DNA from: Oscillatoria salina IIICB1
Lineage (GTDB): Bacteria; Cyanobacteriota; Cyanobacteriia; Cyanobacteriales; SIO1D9
Reading direction: 5' to 3'
Assembly: GCF_020144665.1 (NCBI RefSeq)
Contig: NZ_JAAHBQ010000045.1
Coordinates: 1 to 53,870 of the forward strand
Length of the DNA stretch: 53,870 nt
Shown here piece by piece: positions 28,248 through 37,910 of this stretch. The translations under genes and the position numbers were made by a program. Below the pieces are notes generated by a model. The model was not told the DNA's origin. It saw only the letters and a program-made list of their open reading frames with translations, and made no database searches. Position 1 is the stretch's first letter. Every line of letters starts with the position of its first letter.

Positions 28248-28460
28248 ATGGGTTGCGTTAGATTGCGGGTGAGAGAACTAGCTGACGAAAAAGGCTGGAC
28301 GCTAAAGGAAGTATCTGAACGTTCTGGAGTAGTTTATAGCACTTTGAGAACTTATGCCCGTTCACCTGGACTAGCAACAGTGGATTTTACAGCCCTTCAC
28401 AAATTAGCTCGTACTTTTGATGTGATGATAGAAGACTTGGTAGAGATTATTGAAGAGTGA
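28248..28460 (+). CDS. XRE/Cro-C1 family helix-turn-helix regulator
   Basis: 70 residues, almost wholly an HTH_3-like domain: VRELADEKGWTLKEVSERSGVVYSTLRTYAR forms helices 1-3 (recognition helix STLRTYARS), then LHKLARTFDVMIEDLVE completes the five-helix fold. No toxin or second gene is adjacent. It lies 218 bp after the hybrid kinase on the same strand and could be its target regulator, but nothing shows this directly. Convergent with psaB across a shared terminator. Confidence 0.85.
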   Translation: MGCVRLRVRELADEKGWTLKEVSERSGVVYSTLRTYARSPGLATVDFTALHKLARTFDVMIEDLVEIIEE

Positions 28461-28496
28461 GCGATCGCATTTTGTCCTTTTATGACCAAAAATCAA

Positions 28497-28526
28497 TCCC
28501 CCACCGAGCGGTGGGGGATTAATTTT
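28497..28526. terminator. Bidirectional terminator between the XRE gene and psaB
   Basis: A 9-bp perfect stem TCCCCCACC (28497-28505)/GGTGGGGGA (28510-28518) with a GAGC loop. On the plus strand TTAATTTT follows; on the minus strand it lies 36 bases beyond the psaB stop codon. Confidence 0.85.
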
Positions 28527-28561
28527 ACTTACCTAAACTGCCAGACAATCAATTAACTAGG

Positions 28562-30787
28562 TTAACCAAACGCTGATGCAGTCGAGGCGATCACGAACGC
28601 CGCATAAGTCAGAATATAACCTACCGTGAAGTGAGCTAAACCAACCAAGCGACCTTGAACGATGGACATAGCAACGGGCTTATCCTTCCAGCGAACCAAA
28701 TTAGCCAGAGGAGTACGCTCGTGCGCCCAAACTAAAGTTTCGATCAACTCTTGCCAATAACCGCGCCAAGAGATTAAGAACATGAAACCAGTTGCCCAGA
28801 CCAAATGTCCGAAGAGGAACATCCAAGACCAAACAGCCAGGTTGTTCATGCCGTAGGGATTATACCCGTTAATCAATTGAGCGGAGTTTAACCAGAGATA
28901 ATCGCGAAACCAGCCCATCAGATAAGTAGAAGACTGATTGAACTGAGCCACGTTACCTTGCCAAACACCGAGATGCTTCCAGTGCCAGTAGAAAGTTACC
29001 CAGGCAATGGTATTCAGCATCCAGAACATCGCGAGGTAGAAAGAGTCCCAAGCAGAGATATCACAAGTACCGCCACGACCAGGACCGTCGCAAGGGAAGG
29101 CAAAGCCGAAGTCTTTCTTATCAGGCATCAGCTTAGAACCGCGAGAATCTAAAGCACCTTTGACCAGAATCAAAGTAGTGGTGTGTAGACCCAACGCGAT
29201 CGCATGGTGTACTAAGAAATCGCCAGGACCGATCGTCAAATACAATGAGTTGGTACTGTTGTTAACCGCTTCTAACCAGCCTGGTAGCCAGACGTTACCG
29301 TAATTGGGCCAAGCGGTAGTAGCAATACTATCTGGATTGGACAGCAAAGTGTCCATACCATAAAGAACTTTACCGTGAGCGCTTTGAATAAACTGAGCGA
29401 ACACAGGTTCAATCAAGATTTGCTTTTCAGGAGTACCGAAAGCAACCACTACATCATTGTGGACGTACAAACCTAGAGTATGGAAGCCCAAGAAGAGGGA
29501 CACCCAAGACAAGTGAGAAATAATCGCTTCTTTGTGCTGCAATACGCGGTCGAGAACATTACCCTTATTTTGTTCGGGGTCGTAGTCACGAACCAGGAAG
29601 ATTGCGCCGTGAGCGAACGCACCCACCATGATGAAACCAGCAATGTACTGGTGGTGAGTGTAAAGTGCTGCTTGGGTAGTATAATCCCTCGCTATAAAAG
29701 CATAGGGCGGCATCGAGTACATATGTTGTGCCACCAAAGAGGTGATTACCCCCAGACAAGCCAAATGCCATCCCAACTGGAAGTGCAGAGAATTGTTGTA
29801 GGTCTCATAGATGCCTTGGTGAGGCATATTGAAAGGACCTTCAACCTTCTTGCCAAAGAATTCTTTAGCATCGCACATCTCTTTGATGCTGTGACCGATA
29901 CCGAAGTTTGTCCGGTACATATGTCCAGCAACAATAAAGAGAACTGCGATCGCCAAATGGTGATGAGCCATGTCGGTCAGCCACAAAGACTCAGTTTGGG
30001 GATGGAATCCACCCAAGAAGGTCAGAATCGCCGTTCCCGCACCTTCAGAAGTTCCAAAGACGTGCTGTGCAGTATCTGGATTTTGTGCGTACACACCCCA
30101 GTTACCAGTAAAGAACGGAGCTAAACCTGCCGGATGTGGCTTCACTGACAAGAAGTTGTCCCAACCTACGTGCTGTCCGCGAGATTCGGGGATAGCCACG
30201 TGAATCAAGTGACCTGCCCAAGCCAAAGAGCTAACACCGAACAAACCAGCCAAGTGGTGATTCAGGCGATGTTCTGCACTCTTAAACCAAGACAAGCTGG
30301 GACGGAACTTCGGCTGCAAGTGCAACCAGCCAGCGAACAAGAACAATGCCGACAGTAACAATAGGAACACTGCTCCCATGTACAAATCATTGTTCTTGGT
30401 CATCCCAATGGTGTAGAACCAGTGGTAAACACCAGAGTAAGCAATGTTTACGGGGTTAGAAGCACCAGCACGAGTAAAAGCATCGACTGCGGGTGCGCCG
30501 AATTGAGGGTCCCAAATCGCGTGCGCGATCGGACGAACGTTGAGCGGATCTTTAACCCACTGCTCGAAATTACCTTGCCAAGCTACGTGGAAGAGGGTGC
30601 CGGAAGTCCACAGGAAAATGATTGCTACGTGACCGAAGTGGGAAGCGAAAATCTTTTGATACAGATTTTCTTCTGTCATCCCATCATGGCTTTCAAAATC
30701 ATGGGCTGTGGCAATCCCGTACCAGATCCGACGCGTAGTCGGGTCTTGAGCTAGCTCTTGGCTAAATTTGGGAAATTTAGTTGCCAT
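28562..30787 (-). CDS. psaB: Photosystem I P700 apoprotein A2
   Basis: 741 residues, the usual PsaB size, with 11 membrane helices. The iron-sulfur F(X) loop [18 protein letters not shown] (encoded near 29060-29103) supplies two cluster cysteines. Many His ligands for chlorophyll are visible ([35 protein letters not shown]). It forms the PSI core heterodimer with PsaA and binds P700, A0, A1 and F(X). A GGGAGGAG sequence lies unusually far (about 18-20 bases) from the ATG. It is second in the psaA-psaB operon. Confidence 0.98.
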   Translation of the reverse strand: MATKFPKFSQELAQDPTTRRIWYGIATAHDFESHDGMTEENLYQKIFASHFGHVAIIFLWTSGTLFHVAWQGNFEQWVKDPLNVRPIAHAIWDPQFGAPAVDAFTRAGASNPVNIAYSGVYHWFYTIGMTKNNDLYMGAVFLLLLSALFLFAGWLHLQPKFRPSLSWFKSAEHRLNHHLAGLFGVSSLAWAGHLIHVAIPESRGQHVGWDNFLSVKPHPAGLAPFFTGNWGVYAQNPDTAQHVFGTSEGAGTAILTFLGGFHPQTESLWLTDMAHHHLAIAVLFIVAGHMYRTNFGIGHSIKEMCDAKEFFGKKVEGPFNMPHQGIYETYNNSLHFQLGWHLACLGVITSLVAQHMYSMPPYAFIARDYTTQAALYTHHQYIAGFIMVGAFAHGAIFLVRDYDPEQNKGNVLDRVLQHKEAIISHLSWVSLFLGFHTLGLYVHNDVVVAFGTPEKQILIEPVFAQFIQSAHGKVLYGMDTLLSNPDSIATTAWPNYGNVWLPGWLEAVNNSTNSLYLTIGPGDFLVHHAIALGLHTTTLILVKGALDSRGSKLMPDKKDFGFAFPCDGPGRGGTCDISAWDSFYLAMFWMLNTIAWVTFYWHWKHLGVWQGNVAQFNQSSTYLMGWFRDYLWLNSAQLINGYNPYGMNNLAVWSWMFLFGHLVWATGFMFLISWRGYWQELIETLVWAHERTPLANLVRWKDKPVAMSIVQGRLVGLAHFTVGYILTYAAFVIASTASAFG

Positions 30788-30863
30788 AAATCTTTTTGGA
30801 AATTCTCCTCCCTGACCAATGAGACTTATGCAATTAACTGCTGCTCATTTTTTTGTTTTACCT

Positions 30864-30883
30864 CCTGGAACCGAAGTTCCAGG
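30864..30883 (-). promoter_or_regulatory. UUCG-tetraloop hairpin in the psaA-psaB spacer
   Basis: On the transcribed (minus) strand the sequence is CCTGGAAC-TTCG-GTTCCAGG: an 8-bp perfect stem closed by a C(UUCG)G tetraloop, an exceptionally stable RNA fold. It is followed by an A-rich stretch, not a T-run, so it should not terminate; mRNA processing or stability control between psaA and psaB is more likely. Confidence 0.65.
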
Positions 30884-30930
30884 CGGTAGTATTCTTGAAG
30901 CGGCTGTTTGTGCCGTTTTTATTGCTGCTT

Positions 30931-33225
30931 TTATCCTACTGTGATGATTCTAGCTAGGAAGAACGCCCAGGTGGTTACAATTCCTCCGAGCAGGTAGTGA
31001 GCTACTCCTACAGCACGACCCTGAATAATGCTCAGAGCGCGAGGCTGAATAGATGGAGCTACTTTCAGCTTATTATGTGCCCAAACAATTGATTCAATCA
31101 ATTCCTGCCAGTAGCCGCGACCACTGAACAAGAACATCAAGCTAAATGCCCAAACAAAGTGAGCGCCAAGGAACAGCAAGCCGTAAGCCGACAAAGCTGA
31201 ACCGTAGGAGGTGATCACCTGAGAAGCTTGCGCCCAGAGGAAATCACGCAACCAACCATTAATAGTAATTGCACTTTGGGCAAAGTTTCCAGCCGTGATG
31301 TGAGAGATCGTACCATCAGGAGCCACTGTTCCCCAGACATCTGACTGCATTTTCCAGCTAAAGTGGAAAATCACAATCGACAAGCTGTTGTACATCCAGA
31401 ACAGACCGAGGAAAACATGGTCCCAACCAGATACTTGACAAGTACCGCCACGACCTGGACCATCACAAGGGAAGCGGAAGCCCAAGTTCGCTTTATCTGG
31501 AATTAAGCGAGAGTTACGGGCAAACAGTACGCCCTTAAGCAGAATTAAGACAGTAACGTGAATTGTGAAAGCGTGGATGTGGTGAACCAAGAAATCCGCC
31601 GTTCCCAAGGCGATCGGCATCATTGCTACCTTACCACCTACAGCAACGACTCCACCACCAAAAGCATAACTTGCAGGCTCAATCGCACTAGGAGCAGTTG
31701 CGCCTGGAGCCAGGGTATGAAGATTTTGTACCCACTGGGCAAATACTGGCTGTAGCTGAATCGCCGTATCTGAGAACATATCTTGAGGACGACCTAAAGC
31801 TCGCATTGTGTCGTTATGGACGTACAAACCGAAGCTATGGAAGCCCAAGAAAATACATACCCAGTTTAAGTGAGAGATAATCGCGTCGCGGTGACGGATT
31901 ACCCGATCCAAAAGATTATTGACGTGCTGGGCCGGATTGTAATCGCGCACCATGAATATGGCCGCGTGGGCACCTGCACCAACAATCAGAAATCCTCCAA
32001 TCCACATATGGTGCGTGAATAGAGATAGCTGAGTTGGGTAATCAACTGCAATATAGGGATATGGCGGCATTGAATACATATGATGGGCTACCAGGATTGA
32101 TAGCGAACCCATCCATGCCAAGTTCCAGGATAGCTGGCAGTGCCAAGAATTTGTGAAGATTTCATACATCCCTTTGTGGCCTTCGCCTGTAAAGGGCCCT
32201 TTATGAGCTTCCAAAACTTCTTTAAAACTGTGGCCGATTCCCCAGTTAGTGCGGTAAAAATGTCCGGCTACGATGAACAACACTGCCAATGCTAGGTGAT
32301 GGTGTGCTGTATCGCTTAACCATAAACCACCAGTTACTGGGTTTAGACCTCCTTTGAATGTCAGAAAGTCCGAGTACGCTGCCCAGTTTAAGGTGAAGAA
32401 TGGAGTTAACCCCTGGGCAAAGCTTGGATAGACATCTGCCATCAAACTGGGATTTAAAATCCATTCGTGGGGTAGCGGAATATCAGCCACAGTAGCTATG
32501 GTTTTGCCACCTACTACTAAGGGTTTGCCTGCATCGATCGCATCCAAACAAGCGTTTATGGGCAGAGACACGTGAATTTGTTGTCCCGCATAACCCAAGC
32601 AGCCGCAACCTAGTAAACCTGCCAGGTGATGGTTCATCATCGACTCCACGTTCTGGAACCATTCCAGTTTCGGAGCGCGTTTATGATAGTGGAACCAACC
32701 TGCAAACAGCATTAAGGCTGCCATTACTAAAGCGCCTATGGCTGTGCAGTACAGTTGGAATGAGTTTGTGATGCCGTTGGCACGCCACAACTGGAACAGA
32801 CCAGAGGTTATCTGTATTCCGTGGAAACCACCGCCCACATCAGCATTTAAAATATCTTGACCTACGATGGGCCAAACTACTTGGGCGCTGGGTTTTATGT
32901 TAAGCGGATTCTGTAACCAAGCTTCGTAATTGGAAAAGCGGGCACCGTGAAAATACATCCCGCTCAACCATATAAAAATCACTGCCAAGTGACCAAAGTG
33001 AGCGCTGAAGATTTTCCGAGAAATATCTTCTAAGTCACTTGTCTGACTATCGAAATCGTGTACGTTAGCGTGAAGGTTCCAAATCCAAGTTGTTGTTTTC
33101 GGACCTCTCGCCAAGGTTCGGTCAAAGTGACCCGGTTTTGCCCACTTCTCAAAAGAAGTTTCTACTGGGTCTTTATCAACCACAACCTTGACTTTTGCCT
33201 CTCCTTCTGGAGGACTAACTGTCAT
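30931..33225 (-). CDS. psaA: Photosystem I P700 apoprotein A1
   Basis: 764 residues with 11 membrane helices and the F(X) loop [18 protein letters not shown] (encoded near 31430-31475). It forms the PSI core with PsaB. It is about 12 residues longer than the common ~750-residue form. The excess appears to sit at residues ~229-248 ([20 protein letters not shown]), just before IPLPHEW, in a loop between helices. A GGGAGGAGAACC ribosome-binding site is well spaced before the ATG at 33225. First gene of psaA-psaB, behind a 572-bp divergent spacer. Confidence 0.98.
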   Translation of the reverse strand: MTVSPPEGEAKVKVVVDKDPVETSFEKWAKPGHFDRTLARGPKTTTWIWNLHANVHDFDSQTSDLEDISRKIFSAHFGHLAVIFIWLSGMYFHGARFSNYEAWLQNPLNIKPSAQVVWPIVGQDILNADVGGGFHGIQITSGLFQLWRANGITNSFQLYCTAIGALVMAALMLFAGWFHYHKRAPKLEWFQNVESMMNHHLAGLLGCGCLGYAGQQIHVSLPINACLDAIDAGKPLVVGGKTIATVADIPLPHEWILNPSLMADVYPSFAQGLTPFFTLNWAAYSDFLTFKGGLNPVTGGLWLSDTAHHHLALAVLFIVAGHFYRTNWGIGHSFKEVLEAHKGPFTGEGHKGMYEIFTNSWHCQLSWNLAWMGSLSILVAHHMYSMPPYPYIAVDYPTQLSLFTHHMWIGGFLIVGAGAHAAIFMVRDYNPAQHVNNLLDRVIRHRDAIISHLNWVCIFLGFHSFGLYVHNDTMRALGRPQDMFSDTAIQLQPVFAQWVQNLHTLAPGATAPSAIEPASYAFGGGVVAVGGKVAMMPIALGTADFLVHHIHAFTIHVTVLILLKGVLFARNSRLIPDKANLGFRFPCDGPGRGGTCQVSGWDHVFLGLFWMYNSLSIVIFHFSWKMQSDVWGTVAPDGTISHITAGNFAQSAITINGWLRDFLWAQASQVITSYGSALSAYGLLFLGAHFVWAFSLMFLFSGRGYWQELIESIVWAHNKLKVAPSIQPRALSIIQGRAVGVAHYLLGGIVTTWAFFLARIITVG

Positions 33226-33797
33226 GAAGGTTCTCCTCCCTAGACCATGAATTTAAAAATTCCCTATTGGGAATATATTTTCCAACAATGCCAGCAATTG
33301 TGCGTTAAGGTCAACGCTTCTCACTGAATCAACAGATGCCCATCTCTAAAATGTCTGTTAACAAGAACACCTTACCTGTTGATGATAGAGCTTACTTACT
33401 CTTCTGCTCTGGGCAATTAACAATATTTAAACTTCGCTGAATTGTTGATGGTTTCTGGATCCTAGGCTAAAGTTTTCCAGACAAAAGTCAAGCTTAACTA
33501 CGACTTATTTAACAAAATGCAACAATAAGTTAAGATTTGACTTTTTTAACCGTAAGTGCCATAACCTCTACAAAATGGCTTTGCTTTGCTAGTGAGTGTT
33601 GAAAATTGATTAGCTAAAGCTCATTTCTACAGCTACAGGAAAAGACTACATTCATAAGTAATCTTAATCTCCAACCTGAAAAAGAAAAATCTCTAAACTT
33701 ACTTCAGCAAAAACTGCTTTTTCTAGAGAATAGGGTAGGAGGTGACACCGTATTCAGCTATATTGCCTATGGATAGGCTTGCATAGGAGAGGATCGC
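33226..33797. promoter_or_regulatory. 572-bp psaA upstream region
   Basis: No gene is supported. It separates psaA from the divergent lipoprotein gene and must contain the psaA promoter and leader. A partly symmetric element spans 33493-33535: CTTAAC and CTTATT on the left face AATAAGTTAAG on the right, around a 14-base centre. I could not find a convincing HLR1 (RpaB) site by eye. Confidence 0.45.
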
Positions 33798-36113
33798 GTG
33801 TTGGCAGTCTACAAAAAAAAGCGAGTTAGAGCAATATTATCCTGGTTGTTAACAATAGTTTTGACCTGGGGTTTAGTTAGTTGTGGAGATCGAATCAAAT
33901 CATCTGAGTCTTTTGAGACTCAACTAGGCTCTCCGACAACTGGAGAGAAACTTACAGAAGTGGCTCCTCCAGAGGTAATTCAACAATTAGGGAGAAAGCT
34001 GAATAAATACCGACCACAGGTAAGTATTCTCAGTCCGGGAGTCGATCGAGTTTTGCCAGATACTTCAGTAGAGGTAAAGCTTCAGGTGCGAGATTTACCT
34101 GTATTTAAATCTGAATTGGGAATTGGACCGCATCTAACGCTCATTTTAGATAACGATACCTATCAGGAAATTTATGACCTAGATCGCTCGATCTTGTTGA
34201 AGGATGTAGAACCTGGTACCCACACTTTACGAGTATTTGCCTCTCGTCCTTGGCATGAAAGCTTTAAAAATGAAGGAGCTTATACTCAAACCACATTTCA
34301 CATTTTGACGAAGACAGGAAATAATGCTCCTGACTCTTCTTTGCCATTGTTAACTTACAATCAACCTTTGGGTAGCTATGGTGCTGAACCAATTTTGCTC
34401 GATTTTTACTTAACTAATGCACCACTGCATCTGGTAGCTTTGGAAAACCCGGAAGATGAAATTGCTGATTGGCGAATTCGGGTGACAGTCAATGGACAAA
34501 GCTTTTTGATGGATACCTGGGAACCAATTTATCTCAAAGGTTTTCATCCGGGACAAAATTGGGTTCAAATCGAGTTTCTCGATGAGCAAGGTCAAGTAGT
34601 AGTAGTAAATAACGGCACCTTTAACAATACAGTTAAGCTGATTAGCTACGAACCGAATGGAGCAGATCCCCTTTCTCAGCTAATCCGAGGAGAAATTTCT
34701 ACGGCGATCGCTCAAAGTATTGTCGATCCTAATTATCAACCAGAACCAGTTCCTCAGCCAGAAGAAGTTCCAGAAACTATACCAGAAACTACTGAAGAAC
34801 CTACATCTGAGGAAACCCCGGCAGTAATTCCACCCCCAAGTGAACAAGCAGCACCACCACCTGTGGTGACACCGGAAACACCTACTGAACCAGAAACCAA
34901 ACCAGAAGTTATTCCACCATCAGTAGTGAAACCGGAAATAACTACTGAGGAAACACCCACCGAACCAGAAACCGAGGAAACCCCGGCAGTAATTCCACCC
35001 CCAAGCGAACAAGCAGCACCAACACCTGTGGTGACACCGGAAACACCTACTGAACCAGAAACTAAACCAGAAGTTATTCCACCATCAGTAGTGAAACCGG
35101 AAATAACTAGTTCTACTGAAACTGAAAAGTCAAAGAAAGGATTCTTTGGTCGCTTACTACAATTTTTCCGAAAAACACCAACTTCTTCATCACCAGAAGT
35201 TTTAGAATCTCCTTCTAGTGAGCCAAAATTAGAACCAGAAATTCCGATCTTGCCAGAAAAAACAACCGAAGCTATTGAAGAGTCTGGGGAAAATCTTCTC
35301 CCTAGTGAAGAAGTCGAGTCCACTACTTCTGAGTCAGTAGTTCCGACTCCAGCACCAGTAGCTAAACCAGAAATAGCTCCTGTGGCACCAGAAAAAACAA
35401 CCGAAGCTATCGAAGAGTCTGGGGAAAATCTTCTCCCTAGTGAAGAAGTCGAGTCCACTACTTCCGAGTCAGTAGTGCCGACTCCAGCACCAGTAGCTAA
35501 ACCAGAAATAGCTCCTGTGGCACCAGAGAAAACAACCGAAGCTATTGAAGAGTCTGGGGAAAATCTTTTCCCTAGTGAAGAAGTCGAGTCCACTACTTCC
35601 GAGTCAGTAGTTCCGACTCCAGCACCAGTAGCTAAACCAGAAATAGCTCCTGTGGCACCAGAAAAAACAACCGAAGCTAGTGAAGAAGTGAAGTCCACTA
35701 CTTCCGAGTCAGTAGTTCCGACTCCAGCACCAGTAGCTAAACCAGAAATAGCTCCTGTATTACCAGAAGAAAACACCAAAGCTACAGAAGAATCCGAGAA
35801 GAATGCTGTTACCACTAAAGAAGTTGAATCTACTACTTCCGACTCAGAGGATGTAGTTCCAACTCCAGCACCAACAAAAGTAAAACCAGAGATACCGACT
35901 ATACAGCTTAAGGAAACTAAAAAATCGTTGAAAGAGTCACCTCAATCAGGAAAATCTCAACTTCTTCCTGGGGAACCATATACCCTACCAGAGATAGTTG
36001 AAGATGCTCCTATTAAGGAACCTGTGGAGCCATTAGAAGAAATTGCTCCATTAAAAGAACCTCAAGCGACGGAAACAAAACCAGAAAATTCCCAAGAGCG
36101 ATCGCCAGAGTAA
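33798..36113 (+). CDS. Repeat-rich lipoprotein with conserved N-terminal domain
   Basis: 771 residues starting at a GTG with AGGAGAGGA 4-12 bases upstream. A basic, hydrophobic signal peptide ends in the lipobox LVSC (Cys29). Residues ~60-285 form a conserved globular part with two beta-sandwich-like segments (VSILSPGVDRVLPDTSVEVKLQVRD; HTLRVFASRPWHESF; DWRIRVTVNGQSF). Residues ~310-771 are a Pro/Glu/Thr-rich extension. This contains two ~50-residue ETPAVIPPPSEQA units, a basic patch (KSKKGFFGRLLQFFRKTP), and then 45-residue units of the KTTEAIEESGENLLPSEEV type. It is probably anchored in a membrane with a long flexible arm; function unknown. Confidence 0.8.
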   Translation: MLAVYKKKRVRAILSWLLTIVLTWGLVSCGDRIKSSESFETQLGSPTTGEKLTEVAPPEVIQQLGRKLNKYRPQVSILSPGVDRVLPDTSVEVKLQVRDLPVFKSELGIGPHLTLILDNDTYQEIYDLDRSILLKDVEPGTHTLRVFASRPWHESFKNEGAYTQTTFHILTKTGNNAPDSSLPLLTYNQPLGSYGAEPILLDFYLTNAPLHLVALENPEDEIADWRIRVTVNGQSFLMDTWEPIYLKGFHPGQNWVQIEFLDEQGQVVVVNNGTFNNTVKLISYEPNGADPLSQLIRGEISTAIAQSIVDPNYQPEPVPQPEEVPETIPETTEEPTSEETPAVIPPPSEQAAPPPVVTPETPTEPETKPEVIPPSVVKPEITTEETPTEPETEETPAVIPPPSEQAAPTPVVTPETPTEPETKPEVIPPSVVKPEITSSTETEKSKKGFFGRLLQFFRKTPTSSSPEVLESPSSEPKLEPEIPILPEKTTEAIEESGENLLPSEEVESTTSESVVPTPAPVAKPEIAPVAPEKTTEAIEESGENLLPSEEVESTTSESVVPTPAPVAKPEIAPVAPEKTTEAIEESGENLFPSEEVESTTSESVVPTPAPVAKPEIAPVAPEKTTEASEEVKSTTSESVVPTPAPVAKPEIAPVLPEENTKATEESEKNAVTTKEVESTTSDSEDVVPTPAPTKVKPEIPTIQLKETKKSLKESPQSGKSQLLPGEPYTLPEIVEDAPIKEPVEPLEEIAPLKEPQATETKPENSQERSPE
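34811..35105 (+). repeat. Coding repeat, two units of the ETPAVIPPPSEQ type
   Basis: Two near-identical segments begin GAGGAAACCCCGGCAGTAAT at 34811 and at 34976, a period of 165 bp. They encode Pro/Glu/Thr-rich sequence within the lipoprotein gene. Confidence 0.85.
35263..35760 (+). repeat. 135-bp in-frame tandem repeat, about four units
   Basis: CCGAAGCTA recurs at 35266, 35401, 35536 and 35671, an exact 135-bp period (45 codons). The first three units are nearly identical. The fourth carries an internal in-frame deletion, and a fifth degenerate unit follows. This marks recent copy-number change inside the lipoprotein gene. Confidence 0.93.
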
Positions 36114-36127
36114 TTAATCTCTAACCT

Positions 36128-36157
36128 GGGCAGTAGAGCAAGAGCGCTCTGCTGCCC
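36128..36157 (+). terminator. Strong hairpin after the lipoprotein gene
   Basis: GGGCAGTAGAGC (36128-36139) pairs with GCTCTGCTGCCC (36146-36157) over 12 bp with one U-G pair and a 6-base loop, 14 bases past the stop. No T-run follows, so it is a likely 3'-end structure rather than a proven terminator. Confidence 0.5.
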
Positions 36158-36301
36158 GCTCTCCTGAAAATTACCCAATAAATTAGCTATGGGATGTTTG
36201 TTTCATCAGGTAGAAGCAGCAAGGCTTTAAGTTTCGCTATTTTGGTCAGATAACCTTGACAAGTAACAAATTTAGTTTTTATCTTCTCTGAAAAAATTTT
36301 T

Positions 36302-37879
36302 ATGACCATGACTCGCGTTAGAGCGCCTGAATTTCCGATCGACGCAACCTGGCTAAATACCAATCAACCTCTTACTCTCAAACAACTGCGTGGCAGCATT
36401 GTTCTGCTTGACTTTTGGACGTATTGTTGTCTTAATTGTTTGCACGTACTTCCGGATCTAAAGTATTTAGAGAAAAAATACCCCAATAGTTTGACAGTTA
36501 TTGGTGTTCATTCAGCGAAGTTCGATAATGAAAAAGAAGCTGAAAATGTTCGTCAGGCAATACTGCGCTACGATATCGAGCATCCGGTAGTCCTAGATAG
36601 TAACTTAACGATTTGGGGACAGTACGCAGTGCGAGCTTGGCCTACCTTAATGCTCATCGATCCAGAAGGATATGTAGTTGGTTACTTATCTGGTGAAGGT
36701 AATCGCCAGGTTTTGGATCGTTCGATCGCGGAAATGATTCGCGAGATGGAAGCGAAAGGAACAATTAATTTTCCCCAACTAAGTTTATCTTTAGAAAAAC
36801 AGCAACGTCCTTTGACAACACCTTTGGCTTTTCCGGGTAAAGTCTTAGCTGAGGAAGAAAGCAATGGCGGCGCCGAGCTTGCGGTACGCTGTTTTATTGC
36901 TGATACAGGTCATCATCGGATTGTAGTTAGTAATTCTCAGGGTGAGGTACTGCAAATAGTTGGTACGGGTAAGTCTGGTTTCCAAGATGGTTCTTTTGAC
37001 GAAGCTGAGTTTGGAGCTCCTCAAGGTATGGCTTGGGATGGCGAAAAAGCTTGTCTCTACGTTGCGGATACAGAAAATCACGCGATCCGTTGTCTAGATT
37101 TTAATCGGAAACAAGTAAAAACTATTGCTGGAACTGGAGAGCAAAGTCGTAATATTCATCCTCAACAAGGAGAAGCTTTAGCAACTGCTTTTAATTCTCC
37201 TTGGGACTTGGAAAAGATCGGTGAGAGGCTTTATATCGCAATGGCTGGTTCCCATCAAATTTGGTCAATGGATTTAAACGCAGGTACAGTTGAAACTTAT
37301 GCGGGTATCGGGAGGGAAGCTTGTTTTAATGGTTCTTTGACAGAAGCAGCTTTTGCTCAACCGAGTGGAATTACTACTGACGGTAAAGAGCTTTTTGTCG
37401 CTGATAGTGAAGTTAGTTCGATTCGTGGTGTGGGATTAATTGAACCCGCAAAATCCGCAACTGGGACTGGTGCTACCGCCGCACCAATTGTGCGTACTGT
37501 CTGCGGTAGTGGCGAACTTTTTGGTTTTGGGGATAAGGATGAAGAAGGTTTTGAGGTTCGCCTCCAACATTGTCTGGGTGTGGAATACGCTCAAAATTAT
37601 CTTTGGATCGCAGACACTTACAACCATAAAATTAAGCGTGTTGACCCGAAAACTGGTATTTGTCAAACTTTACTTGGAGATGTCAGTTCCGGTAACAAGG
37701 ATGGTTGTGGTACTGCGGCTCAATTTTCCGAACCATCGGGCTTAAGTGCTACTAGCTCTCATCTTTATATTGCTGATACGAATAATCACCAAATCCGAGT
37801 TGTGGAGTTAGCTACTTTATCAGTTAAAACTTTGCCGCTTATTGGGTTGTGCGCTCCTAGTGTTTGCCTGCCTAAATAA
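36302..37879 (+). CDS. Thioredoxin-like/NHL-repeat protein (NHLRC2-like)
   Basis: 525 residues. Residues ~1-150 are a thioredoxin-fold domain (LLDFWTYCCLNCLHVLPDLKYLEKKYP) in which the redox site is C43-L-N-C46 with an extra Cys42, as in NHLRC2-type proteins. Residues ~190-515 are about five NHL beta-propeller blades, each with an FIADTGHHRIVV or LYVADTENHAIRCLD-like strand. No signal peptide is seen. The role is not established in bacteria; a redox function with a propeller-bound partner is inferred. Alone in its transcription unit. Confidence 0.88.
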   Translation: MTMTRVRAPEFPIDATWLNTNQPLTLKQLRGSIVLLDFWTYCCLNCLHVLPDLKYLEKKYPNSLTVIGVHSAKFDNEKEAENVRQAILRYDIEHPVVLDSNLTIWGQYAVRAWPTLMLIDPEGYVVGYLSGEGNRQVLDRSIAEMIREMEAKGTINFPQLSLSLEKQQRPLTTPLAFPGKVLAEEESNGGAELAVRCFIADTGHHRIVVSNSQGEVLQIVGTGKSGFQDGSFDEAEFGAPQGMAWDGEKACLYVADTENHAIRCLDFNRKQVKTIAGTGEQSRNIHPQQGEALATAFNSPWDLEKIGERLYIAMAGSHQIWSMDLNAGTVETYAGIGREACFNGSLTEAAFAQPSGITTDGKELFVADSEVSSIRGVGLIEPAKSATGTGATAAPIVRTVCGSGELFGFGDKDEEGFEVRLQHCLGVEYAQNYLWIADTYNHKIKRVDPKTGICQTLLGDVSSGNKDGCGTAAQFSEPSGLSATSSHLYIADTNNHQIRVVELATLSVKTLPLIGLCAPSVCLPK

Positions 37880-37910
37880 AATTTTCTGCAAATTTATTTG
37901 GTGCGAAATG

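Noticed and set aside
29480-30124. 214-codon plus-strand frame
   Set aside because: Antisense to psaB, with no recognisable domain; psaB codon constraint explains the open frame.
34754-35815. 353-codon minus-strand frame rich in Gly/Ser/Val
   Set aside because: It is the antisense of the Pro/Glu/Thr repeat region of the lipoprotein gene; such repeats leave long open antisense frames.
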